DNA from: Bacteroidales bacterium UBA6248
GTDB lineage: Bacteria > Bacteroidota > Bacteroidia > Bacteroidales > Lentimicrobiaceae
Assembly (NCBI GenBank): GCA_002441345.1
Contig: DJVU01000006.1
Coordinates: forward strand, 223,075 to 287,074
DNA: 64,000 nt
Reading direction: 5' to 3'
The stretch's first letter is position 1; each line of letters begins with the position of its first letter. Positions 18,445-26,157 of this stretch are shown in pieces. The notes under the pieces were generated by a model that saw nothing but the letters and a program-made list of their open reading frames with translations, searched no databases and was not told the DNA's origin. The translations under genes and the position numbers were made by a program.

Positions 18445-18452
18445 TACCTTTG
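18445..18452 (+). promoter_or_regulatory. -7 box of the GldN-like lipoprotein gene
   Basis: TACCTTTG matches TAnnTTTG, 46 bases before ATG 18499. Confidence 0.45.
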
Positions 18453-18498
18453 TAACGGTGTTCCGATACCTGAATTATCTAATCAAAATTCTCAACGT

Positions 18499-19047
18499 AT
18501 GAAAACAGGATCAACTTTCGTTCTGCTTCTGATGATAGCCTTGTTCATGTCGGCCTGCGGTGGCGGCAAAGGCGAACTGCTTACCCAACGAATTCAATAC
18601 GACGTCTCGGTTAAATCTCCGGAGTCCGATCTTGGCTGGTGGGTGCAGAACCTTGAAGGGCCAAAACGTGAAAGCCTGGTTAAATCCATAATTGCATCGG
18701 CCTACGAAGGCAGGGTAAAAGTTTACGATGTAATGTCCAATAAGGAGCTGTCGGCCAGTGAGGTTAAAGAACGCGGAACACGTACCGAACTCCTTACCCT
18801 GCAGCGGCCCTTTGAGCCTTACGAAAACTACGACACCCTGATTATCCGGGAACTGCAGCTGTCCGATATCTCCCGGATCCGATTTCTGGAGGAGTGGTAC
18901 CTTAACGAAAACTCAGGCAAAATCACCAAAAAGGTTATTGCTGTCTGCCCGCTGGTGGAAAGCTATACCGAAACCGGTGAGCTGCGCGGGTTTCAGCCGC
19001 TGTTCTGGTTGTCGTATCAGCGAAAGTTTCCCCTCGCTTCACGCTGA
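18499..19047 (+). CDS. Lipoprotein resembling GldN/PorN
   Basis: 182 residues with a lipoprotein signal ending at Cys20 (ALFMSAC). The body resembles the type IX secretion/gliding protein GldN: a first helix-rich part (SLVKSIIASAYEGRVKVYDVMSNKELS) and a second with ISRIRFLEEWYLNENSGKITKKVIAVCPLV and a final PLFWLSY. GldN normally sits in a gldKLMN operon and is a periplasmic ring component. This gene is alone and encodes a shorter, lipid-anchored version, so it may be a paralogue with another partner. Homology is judged by motif pattern only; the alternative is an unrelated lipoprotein. Confidence 0.5.
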   Translation: MKTGSTFVLLLMIALFMSACGGGKGELLTQRIQYDVSVKSPESDLGWWVQNLEGPKRESLVKSIIASAYEGRVKVYDVMSNKELSASEVKERGTRTELLTLQRPFEPYENYDTLIIRELQLSDISRIRFLEEWYLNENSGKITKKVIAVCPLVESYTETGELRGFQPLFWLSYQRKFPLASR

Positions 19048-19232
19048 TCCGGTATTTTTGGTACCCCGGCAAAGTACTTCCCACAGCAGGAATTTTGCAA
19101 ACCGTCTGCACAATGCGATTGTCCGGCTGTTATTGTCAGCGGCATTTCACCTTTCCGGTCGTAAACGACTGTCACCGGTATGGCATAGCTGTCCCGTATT
19201 TCGGGGATTTTAAACAGCCTTATAAAAATGAC

Positions 19233-19240
19233 TACTTTTG
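19233..19240 (+). promoter_or_regulatory. -7 box of the M16 peptidase operon
   Basis: TACTTTTG matches TAnnTTTG and ends 17 bases before ATG 19258, supporting that start. Confidence 0.55.
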
Positions 19241-19257
19241 CAGCTCTTTAGAAAAGC

Positions 19258-20490
19258 ATGGATTATCAGTTTCATACACTCTCAAATGGCATCCGCCTGG
19301 TGCACCGCCATTCCGGCCGGCTGGCCGGACACCTTGCTGTGATGATCAATACCGGATCGCGCGATGAGCTTCCCGGCGAAGAAGGACTCGCGCATTTTAT
19401 CGAACACGTTATCTTTAAAGGTACCGGCACGCGTAAAGTGCATCAGGTGCTCGGAAGGCTCGAAAACATCGGAGCCGACCTTAATGCTTATACCACCAAG
19501 GAAGAAACCTGCATCCACGCTTCGTTCGTTTATACACACTATGCCCGCGCCATGGAGTTGTTCTCCGACATTCTTTTCAATTCTACCTTTCCCGAAAAGG
19601 AAATCGAAAAAGAAAAGGATGTGGTAATCGATGAAATCAATGCCTATAAGGACAGTCCGGCAGAACTTATTTTCGATGAGTTTGAGGAAATGCTTTTTAA
19701 AGGCCATCCGCTTGGCCGTTCAATACTCGGAAGCCCGTCGGCGGTGAAGAAAATCTCCCGGAAACGAATCCTCGATTTTATCTCCCGCCACTACAATACC
19801 GATCAGATAGTGATCAGTTCCGTTGGGAATATACAGTTCTGTCAGCTCATCCGTCTGGCCGAAAAATGGTTCGGAAACCGCTCATCCAATCTCCGTACCG
19901 ACAAGCGAACACCGTTTCAGGGTGCAGAAGCGAGCAGTGTTACCACCCTGCGCCGCAATTTCCAAACCCACTGTATTATTGGTAACCATGCGTTTGGTTA
20001 TACCGACGAGAAACGCACTGCACTGGCTCTGCTTTCAAACCTGCTCGGCGGCCCGGCCATGAATTCCAGGCTCAGCATGGCCCTGCGCGAACGCAACGGA
20101 CTCTCATACAACATCGAATCCGTTTATACACCCTATGCCGAAACGGGTTCGTTTATGATTTATCTGGGCACCGATAACGGATCCTTAGATAAGGCACTCT
20201 CGCTCGTTTATAAAGAACTCGACCGGTTCAGACTCCGGAAACTGGGAACCCTGCAGATGCATACGGCAAAACAGCAGTTTACCGGACAAATTGCCATTTC
20301 CTTCGAATCGAACCTGAACGATGCCCTCTCAATGGCTAAAAGTGTGCTGGTTTACGATACCGTGGATACACACGAGGTTCTGATCGCCAAAATAAATGCA
20401 ATTACCCCGGAAATGATTATGGACGTGGCTTCTGCCATATTCAACAGCAACGCGATGAGCAGGCTTGTCTACAAAAACCGCAAATCATGA
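19258..20490 (+). CDS. M16-family zinc peptidase (processing-peptidase type)
   Basis: 410 residues, typical of the small two-lobed bacterial M16 peptidases. The inverted zinc motif HxxEH is HFIEH (His46, Glu49, His50) with the distal Glu in EKDVVIDEINAYKDSP. The C-terminal lobe has the usual LLGGPAMNSRLSMALRERNGLSYNIES, with the Arg and Tyr that contact substrate. No signal peptide, so cytoplasmic. Overlaps the next gene by four bases. Substrate unknown; such enzymes cut small peptides. Confidence 0.93.
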   Translation: MDYQFHTLSNGIRLVHRHSGRLAGHLAVMINTGSRDELPGEEGLAHFIEHVIFKGTGTRKVHQVLGRLENIGADLNAYTTKEETCIHASFVYTHYARAMELFSDILFNSTFPEKEIEKEKDVVIDEINAYKDSPAELIFDEFEEMLFKGHPLGRSILGSPSAVKKISRKRILDFISRHYNTDQIVISSVGNIQFCQLIRLAEKWFGNRSSNLRTDKRTPFQGAEASSVTTLRRNFQTHCIIGNHAFGYTDEKRTALALLSNLLGGPAMNSRLSMALRERNGLSYNIESVYTPYAETGSFMIYLGTDNGSLDKALSLVYKELDRFRLRKLGTLQMHTAKQQFTGQIAISFESNLNDALSMAKSVLVYDTVDTHEVLIAKINAITPEMIMDVASAIFNSNAMSRLVYKNRKS

Positions 20491-21155
20491 GTACCCTGAA
20501 CGAGAAGCCTCAATACGATACCACCCGTCCACAGTACGAGCGCTATGCCCTTGAGTATACCTCCCCGGAGCCTGAACTGCTGAGGCAGCTTACCCGCTCA
20601 ACTCATTTCGCATCCACAACTCCCGGTATGCTTTCCGGACACCTGCAGGGTCAGTTCCTCCGGTTTGTCAGCCGTATGCTTGCCCCGCAACGAATTCTGG
20701 AAATCGGCACTTTCTCTGGCTACTCGGCAATATGCCTTGCAGCCGGACTGAAACCGGGTGGCGAACTTCATACCATCGATAACAATGCCGAGCTTTCGGA
20801 ACTTGCCGCCTCGGCATTCAGGAAGGCCGGACTCCTTGATGTGATTCGGATGTATACTGGCGAAGCTCTGGATGTTATACCGGGCATCAACGGCCCGTTC
20901 GACCTCGTATTTATTGATGCGGATAAGGAAAACTACACCAGGTATTACGAAAGCACACTTCCTCTCTTGAGACAGGGAGGATTCCTGATTGCCGATAATG
21001 TGCTGTGGTATGGAAAGGTACTTGAAAAAAATGCCGCTGGCGATAAGGAAACCAGGGGCATCGCAGAGTTTAATGAACACGTGCGGAACGACGACAGGGT
21101 TGAGCACCTGCTGCTCCCGGTCCGCGATGGACTTATGATGGTCTGGAAAAAATAA
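20487..21155 (+). CDS. O-methyltransferase (CCoAOMT-like, SAM-dependent)
   Basis: 222 residues. Rossmann methyltransferase with the SAM-binding motif ILEIGTFSGYSAICLA (~residues 68-83), motif II ELHTIDNNAE, and the metal/catalytic segment DLVFIDADKENYTRYY followed by GGFLIADNVLWYG, as in catechol/caffeoyl-CoA O-methyltransferases. The gene starts inside the M16 peptidase gene (ATGA overlap), indicating coupling. Likely methylates a small catechol-like or other hydroxylated compound; the substrate is not visible from sequence. Confidence 0.9.
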   Translation: MSTLNEKPQYDTTRPQYERYALEYTSPEPELLRQLTRSTHFASTTPGMLSGHLQGQFLRFVSRMLAPQRILEIGTFSGYSAICLAAGLKPGGELHTIDNNAELSELAASAFRKAGLLDVIRMYTGEALDVIPGINGPFDLVFIDADKENYTRYYESTLPLLRQGGFLIADNVLWYGKVLEKNAAGDKETRGIAEFNEHVRNDDRVEHLLLPVRDGLMMVWKK

Positions 21156-21236
21156 CCCTGAGATATGCAGCTGCAGGCAGCAGTCGGCGATGATCCACAT
21201 TTTCGTGAATGTGTTCTCCTCAAGGAAAAGAAAAAA

Positions 21237-21284
21237 AAGCTGCCGGCAATCCCCTGATGAAACAAGGATTTGCCGGCAGCTTTG
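21237..21284 (-). terminator. Terminator of purE
   Basis: Arms around GCTGCCGGCAA (left) and TTGCCGGCAGC (right) enclose a short loop. On the minus strand the hairpin is followed by a run of eight T, and it lies 15 bases after the purE stop. In the plus direction there are only three T, so it mainly serves purE. Confidence 0.75.
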
Positions 21285-21298
21285 CGAAAACGGAAGGC

Positions 21299-21805
21299 TT
21301 AATTCGTCTTGAAATCGTATTTAAGCTCTCCAAGCTCTTTGTTGGCTTCTACAATCTTCTTCTTCAGATCTTCTTTAAATGCCAGAAGTTTTTCCTGCAA
21401 TCCGGCGTCACCAGTGGCAATCATCTGAGCAGCAAGTATTCCGGCATTCCTGGCTCCGTTAATGCCCACAGTAGCTACGGGAATTCCCGGAGGCATTTGC
21501 ACAATTGCCAGTAACGAATCCAGTCCATCAAGCGAAGCCTTAATCGGCACACCGATTACCGGCAGAATGGTCATGGCGGCAATAACCCCGGGAAGATGGG
21601 CTGCCATGCCCGCACCGGCAATTATAACTTTAATGCCCCGGCCACGGGCCGAACGGGCAAACTGTTCCACTTCAGCAGGTGTTCTGTGCGCCGAAAGCGC
21701 ATTAATCTCAAAAGGGATATGCAGATCGTTAAGAATCGAAGCAGCTTCTTTCATCACCGGAAGGTCGGAAGTGCTGCCCATGATAATGCTTACTATGGGT
21801 GTCAT
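21299..21805 (-). CDS. purE: N5-carboxyaminoimidazole ribonucleotide mutase PurE
   Basis: 168 residues, full length for class I PurE. Converts N5-CAIR to CAIR in purine synthesis. Motifs: IIMGSTSDLPVMKEA (substrate phosphate site), SAHRTP with catalytic His in NALSAHRTPAEVEQFA, GAGMAAHLPGVIAAMT, and PVIGVPIKASLDGLDSLLAIVQMPPGIPVATV. Stand-alone gene; purK is not adjacent. hpt and adk, further nucleotide genes, are next on the other strand. Confidence 0.97.
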   Translation of the reverse strand: MTPIVSIIMGSTSDLPVMKEAASILNDLHIPFEINALSAHRTPAEVEQFARSARGRGIKVIIAGAGMAAHLPGVIAAMTILPVIGVPIKASLDGLDSLLAIVQMPPGIPVATVGINGARNAGILAAQMIATGDAGLQEKLLAFKEDLKKKIVEANKELGELKYDFKTN

Positions 21806-21825
21806 ACGTCGTTTGGTTTAGGATG

Positions 21826-21833
21826 CAAACCTA
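21826..21833 (-). promoter_or_regulatory. -7 box of purE
   Basis: Minus strand TAGGTTTG (TAnnTTTG), 20 bases before the purE ATG at 21805. Confidence 0.5.
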
Positions 21834-22043
21834 CATGTTTAATTCCAATTTCCGACATGTGTCAGGAAATTTTTATCGGGAAGTAAAACACATAAAGAGT
21901 TCATCTATACGTCACTATGGCTTTAAATCTGCCACCGGCCTGTAAATACTCTGCTCTGTTTTAAGAAACGGATAAGTGAAAAATTCTTTTACCGGTATGT
22001 GTTCAATTCATTGGAAGTGGTTTTCTTTTTATCTAAATAGTCG

Positions 22044-22051
22044 TACTTTTG
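22044..22051 (+). promoter_or_regulatory. -7 box of hpt
   Basis: TACTTTTG matches TAnnTTTG, 19 bases before ATG 22071. Confidence 0.55.
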
Positions 22052-22070
22052 ACGGCCTAATGCTCATAAA

Positions 22071-22610
22071 ATGAAGAAGAAAATTAAAGTCCGCGACAAG
22101 GAATTCGACATTTTTATTCCGGCCGCCGACATTGATCAGAAAGTCGGCCGTATAGCGGAATCAATTAATACCGACTTAAAGGGCAAGGTACCCCTGTTTC
22201 TGGTTGTGCTGAACGGTGCGTTTATGTTCGCCGCCGATCTGATGAAAAAGATTGAATTGGAAAACAACATCTCCTTTGTCAAACTTTCATCCTACACCGG
22301 CACCAGAAGTTCACAGGTGGTAAACGAACTTATCGGGCTTACCGAGGTGGTGAAAGGCAGAACGGTTATTATCGTTGAGGATATTATCGATACCGGTCTT
22401 ACCATGCAGCGTATGCTCGAGATTCTGCACGAGCAGGAGGTCGCCGATGTACGCATTGCTGCCCTTATTTTCAAGCCCGGAGCTTTCAGAGCCAACTATA
22501 AAATCGATTACATCGGAATGGAAATCCCCAACGATTTTATTCTTGGTTATGGCCTCGATTACGATGGTTTTGGCAGAAATCTGCCGGATATCTACAAAAT
22601 ATCTGAATAA
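22071..22610 (+). CDS. hpt: Hypoxanthine phosphoribosyltransferase
   Basis: 179 residues. Salvages hypoxanthine (and guanine) to IMP/GMP with PRPP. The PRPP loop is VIIVEDIIDTGLTM with the two acidic residues before DTG; the purine-side segment is FKPGAFRANYKIDYIGMEIPNDFILGYGLDYDG, the flexible loop is SSYTGTRSS. First gene of an hpt-adk-obg cluster common in Bacteroidota; adk follows after 34 bases. Confidence 0.96.
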   Translation: MKKKIKVRDKEFDIFIPAADIDQKVGRIAESINTDLKGKVPLFLVVLNGAFMFAADLMKKIELENNISFVKLSSYTGTRSSQVVNELIGLTEVVKGRTVIIVEDIIDTGLTMQRMLEILHEQEVADVRIAALIFKPGAFRANYKIDYIGMEIPNDFILGYGLDYDGFGRNLPDIYKISE

Positions 22611-22644
22611 CTTCCTGATACTTCAGGACCTAATACGGTAAATT

Positions 22645-23814
22645 ATGCTCAATATCGCGTTATTCGGCCCTCCTGGCGCAGGAAAAGGGACTCAGTCGGC
22701 TTTACTGATCGAAAAATACAAGCTGGCCTACATTTCAACCGGTGATCTCCTGAGGCAGGAAATATCCGAAGACACCCCCCTGGGTCGTAAAGCAAAGGAT
22801 ACCATCGACCGGGGTCAGCTGGTTTCGGATGAGCTTATCGTACAGCTTATCGAAAAACGAATTATCGCCAGTGCCGACAAAAACGGTATACTCTTCGACG
22901 GTTTCCCCAGAACTATGGTTCAGGCCTATATTCTGGAAGGCCTGCTGCTTAAACTGAATACCTCCCTGGCATGTATGCTCAGCCTTGAAGTGCCTCGCGA
23001 AGAGCTTGTTAACCGCCTTCTGGAAAGGGGTAAAGTATCGGGCAGAAGCGACGATAACCTCGATGTTATAAAATTCAGGCTTGAAGAGTATAACAATAAA
23101 ACCAAACCCGTTGCCGAGTTCTACATGGACAGGGATAAGTACGTTCCCATCGACGGCGTGGGACAGATCAGCGAGGTGTTCACACGCCTGGTGGAATCAA
23201 TAGATAAAACCCTGCAAAACGTGTGGTTCAACCTTGTACTAACCGGTGCTCCCGGGTCGGGGAAAGGTACTCAGGGCAGACTGCTCGCCCGAAAGTATAA
23301 CCTTTATTACATCTCAACCGGCTCACTACTGCGGCGCGAAATAAAGGCAGGCTCTGAAATCGGACTTAAGGTTAAAGATATTATGGACAGAGGTGAGCTG
23401 GTGTCGGATGAAATTGTGATCCGGCTCATCGAAAGCGAAATACGGCAGCACAACAACGTTAGAGGATTCGTTTTTAAAGGATTTCCCCGTACCATCGTTC
23501 AGGCCTATATCCTCGACGGACTTCTGCGCAGACTCGACTCTTCGGTTTCGTACTGTATTGAACTGAATGCATCCACTATCGAATCAATCAAGCGATTGAG
23601 TGCACGGGCCAAAACCCCGCAGGCCCGCGCCTACGACGTTAATACGGATCTGATTATTAACAGGCTGGAAGAGTATCAGGAGAAAACCATGCCCGTGGCT
23701 GAGTTCTACAGCCGTCAGAATAAGTTTGCTTCCATGAATGCGCAGGGTGACGAAACCCGTGTTTTTGAACGTTTGTGCGAGAAAGTGGAAGCTGCAATGA
23801 AGATGCTGCGGTAA
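22645..23814 (+). CDS. adk: Tandem adenylate kinase (two Adk domains fused)
   Basis: 389 residues, twice the length of a normal adenylate kinase. Domain 1 (~1-190) looks complete: P-loop GPPGAGKGT, STGDLLRQE, DGFPRT and short-LID RGKVSGRSDDN. It interconverts ATP+AMP and 2 ADP. Domain 2 (~193-389) repeats the fold: P-loop GAPGSGKGT, STGSLLRRE, YILDGLLRRLD. However, the catalytic-region DGFPRT is KGFPRT (Lys278) and the GRSDD segment is replaced by QARAYDV, so Asp and Arg residues needed for Mg and phosphoryl transfer appear lost. The second half may be a pseudokinase or regulatory partner. No frameshift or stop separates the halves. Lies in the normal hpt-adk-obg position. Confidence 0.93.
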   Translation: MLNIALFGPPGAGKGTQSALLIEKYKLAYISTGDLLRQEISEDTPLGRKAKDTIDRGQLVSDELIVQLIEKRIIASADKNGILFDGFPRTMVQAYILEGLLLKLNTSLACMLSLEVPREELVNRLLERGKVSGRSDDNLDVIKFRLEEYNNKTKPVAEFYMDRDKYVPIDGVGQISEVFTRLVESIDKTLQNVWFNLVLTGAPGSGKGTQGRLLARKYNLYYISTGSLLRREIKAGSEIGLKVKDIMDRGELVSDEIVIRLIESEIRQHNNVRGFVFKGFPRTIVQAYILDGLLRRLDSSVSYCIELNASTIESIKRLSARAKTPQARAYDVNTDLIINRLEEYQEKTMPVAEFYSRQNKFASMNAQGDETRVFERLCEKVEAAMKMLR

Positions 23815-23966
23815 CCGGTACTTTTTTCTGGTGTATTTCCGAACCCCGGGCTTTTGTACCCCCGGCACAGGCTGCACCGGTACATCACCCGCTGGCGCAT
23901 GCCGGAGTCAGATGCCTGTGTGTCCATGCATTCGCTGTATGCCGTTTTGGCAGACATTCTTTTTTG

Positions 23967-23974
23967 TAGTTTTG
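23967..23974 (+). promoter_or_regulatory. -7 box of obg
   Basis: TAGTTTTG matches TAnnTTTG, 31 bases before ATG 24006; a TTTG (23946-23949) lies 17 bases upstream of it. Confidence 0.5.
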
Positions 23975-24005
23975 CAAAAAAATTATTGATTCTAATAGCA
24001 GCAAT

Positions 24006-25007
24006 ATGCCCTCCTCCAATTTTGTAGATTACGTTAAACTCAACCTGAAATCAGGAAAAGGCGGTGCCGGTTCTGCCCATCTGCTCCGAACCAGGGGTAA
24101 CGCCCGCGGAGGTCCCGACGGCGGCGACGGCGGCAGGGGAGGTCATATCATACTGAAAGGAAATGCTCAGCTCTGGACCCTGTTGCACCTGAAATATACC
24201 AAGCACCTTCGGGCCGATGACGGAGAAAGCGGAAGCAATAACCGCAAAACCGGAGCTAACGGCAAGGATGTAATCATCGAAGTTCCCCTTGGAACCATTG
24301 TAAAAGATCCCGAAACAATGGAGCAGGAAGCCGAAGTTACTACGGATGGCGAAACCGTTATCATACTTCCCGGAGGAAGAGGAGGACTGGGTAACGATCA
24401 CTTTAAATCGCCCACTAACCGTACTCCACGCTATGCCCAGCCCGGTGAGCCCGGATTGGAAGTCTGGAGAATTCTGGAACTGAAAATTCTTGCCGATGTC
24501 GGTCTGGTAGGCTTTCCCAATGCAGGCAAATCTACCCTGCTGGCAACCGTTTCTGCAGCAAAACCCGAAATCGCCGACTACCCGTTTACCACTCTCAGAC
24601 CAAACCTTGGGATAGTGGCCTACCGCGATGAGCGATCCTTTGTTATGGCCGATATCCCCGGTATTATCGAAGGCGCTGCCGAAGGGCGCGGACTCGGACT
24701 GCGCTTCCTGCGACACATCGAACGTAATTCGGCACTGCTGTTTATGATCCCGGCTACAAGCGAAAATATCCGGAAAGAATACAATATCCTGCTTAGCGAA
24801 CTGGAGCAGTATAACCCCGAACTCCTCGATAAAAACAGGGTTCTAGCCATCACCAAATGCGACCTTCTGGATGAGGATGCCGCCAAAAAGCTTAAACGAA
24901 AAAAGATGCCGGAAGTCCCTGTTGTTTTTATCTCCTCACACACAGGTCTCGGCATCCTAAGCCTGAAAGATGAACTTTGGAAAGCACTCCATCAACCCTA
25001 TTTTTAA
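24006..25007 (+). CDS. obgE: Obg GTPase
   Basis: 333 residues. The Gly-rich Obg fold occupies ~1-160 (FVDYVKLNLKSGKGGAGSAH, GGPDGGDGGRGGHI). The G domain is ~160-333: G1 GFPNAGKSTLL, G2 Thr in YPFTTLRPNLG, G3 DIPGIIEGA, G4 TKCDLLD, and G5 ISSHTG. Ribosome-associated GTPase needed for 50S assembly and growth control. The variable C-terminal OCT domain seen in some Obg proteins is absent, as in many Bacteroidota. Followed at a three-base gap by the PAP2 gene. Confidence 0.97.
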   Translation: MPSSNFVDYVKLNLKSGKGGAGSAHLLRTRGNARGGPDGGDGGRGGHIILKGNAQLWTLLHLKYTKHLRADDGESGSNNRKTGANGKDVIIEVPLGTIVKDPETMEQEAEVTTDGETVIILPGGRGGLGNDHFKSPTNRTPRYAQPGEPGLEVWRILELKILADVGLVGFPNAGKSTLLATVSAAKPEIADYPFTTLRPNLGIVAYRDERSFVMADIPGIIEGAAEGRGLGLRFLRHIERNSALLFMIPATSENIRKEYNILLSELEQYNPELLDKNRVLAITKCDLLDEDAAKKLKRKKMPEVPVVFISSHTGLGILSLKDELWKALHQPYF

Positions 25008-25010
25008 CGT

Positions 25011-25595
25011 ATGAATTCTCTTCTTCAGCTCGATCAAAAACTCTTTCTTGCTGTTAACGGCCTGCACTCCCCGCTATTCGATTTTCTTATGTACTGGGCC
25101 AGCGATAAATTTGTCTGGCTGCCACTTTATGCATTTCTGCTTTTTCTGATGTTGCGAAAATACCGCCGGCAGCCCTGGATGCTGATCCTGGCAATCGCAC
25201 TGCTGGTTACCCTAACCGATCAGATCTCCGTTAAGCTGTTTAAAGATGTGTTTGAACGCCTGCGACCCTGCCACGAACCTGCACTTGAAGGTCTTGTGCG
25301 TACCCTGTACGGACAATGCGGAGGAAAATACGGATTCGTTTCCTCCCACGCAGCCAATACCTTCGGCATAGCTCTGTTCGCAGGATTAGCTCTGAAAACC
25401 GTGCACCGCAGAGCCCTTGCCTGGCTTGTTTTATGGGCTGCCCTGGTATCTTACAGCCGGATATACCTCGGTGTTCACTACCCCGCAGATGTAATCGCAG
25501 GAGGCCTCACAGGTGCAGGCATCGGATGGCTGGTCTATCTGATCTTTACCCGCCTTCAGAACTTTACCGCTCCCGAATCGGGTTCAAATCCTTAA
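25011..25595 (+). CDS. PAP2-family membrane phosphatase
   Basis: 194 residues, about five transmembrane helices. All three phosphatase motifs are present: KDVFERLRP (KX6RP), SSHAANTFG (a variant of PSGH), and SRIYLGVHYPAD (SRX5HX3D) with catalytic His. Family members dephosphorylate lipid substrates such as undecaprenyl pyrophosphate or phosphatidate at the inner membrane; which applies here cannot be told. Begins three bases after obg, so cotranscribed, and its stop overlaps the stop of the convergent gene by four bases. Confidence 0.9.
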   Translation: MNSLLQLDQKLFLAVNGLHSPLFDFLMYWASDKFVWLPLYAFLLFLMLRKYRRQPWMLILAIALLVTLTDQISVKLFKDVFERLRPCHEPALEGLVRTLYGQCGGKYGFVSSHAANTFGIALFAGLALKTVHRRALAWLVLWAALVSYSRIYLGVHYPADVIAGGLTGAGIGWLVYLIFTRLQNFTAPESGSNP

Positions 25596-26056
25596 TAACC
25601 AAAAGCTTTCGCTTCCACCGAGGTGGCTGTTACTTTCATTACCGCCACATTGTTAACTGCCGGGGCATTGTATGAATATTCATCGCGGCCGGTGTACTGC
25701 TTCATAATAATATTCAGAATCCGGACTTTCTCATCGTAGTCCTCCACAAACTCAACCCGGCCTTTAACAAGTACACTTTTGTACTTCATGCCGTAACTGC
25801 AGGCTACATTCTCCGACTGATGATACATCTGATGTGCAGTGCTGAATGAGATGCATACATTCGGATTGGCTTTCAGAATTTCTATCTTCCTGCCCACAGG
25901 CGCAGAATGCAGATATACCGTATCCCATTCAAACCCAAAATTAAACGGCAGCGTATACGGCATGTTTTCCGTATCTACCATGCCAACATTGCATATCTCA
26001 CATTCCCGGATAATTTCTTCTATGGCTTCCGGAAGGGTAATCATCCTGCTTTTCAT
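25592..26056 (-). CDS. Pyridoxamine-5-phosphate-oxidase-like flavoprotein
   Basis: 154 residues. Split-barrel FMN-binding fold of the NimA/PNPOx-like group: MPYTLPFNFGFEWDTVYLHSAPVGRKIEILKANPNVCISF, then YKSVLVKGRVEFVEDYDEKVRIL. Close relatives are annotated as nitroimidazole-resistance-like proteins, but a true reductase activity is not shown by sequence. A second ATG four codons in (26044) is equally possible. Single gene, tail-to-tail with the PAP2 gene. Confidence 0.85.
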   Translation of the reverse strand: MKSRMITLPEAIEEIIRECEICNVGMVDTENMPYTLPFNFGFEWDTVYLHSAPVGRKIEILKANPNVCISFSTAHQMYHQSENVACSYGMKYKSVLVKGRVEFVEDYDEKVRILNIIMKQYTGRDEYSYNAPAVNNVAVMKVTATSVEAKAFGY

Positions 26057-26157
26057 AGTGTATCAGATTTAATGTTGCGAAAATACAAATTGACACCCGT
26101 TTCCCAAATCCACGCCGGAAATTTACTGCCTGCTTTCCGTTTCTTCGTTTTGTTTAC

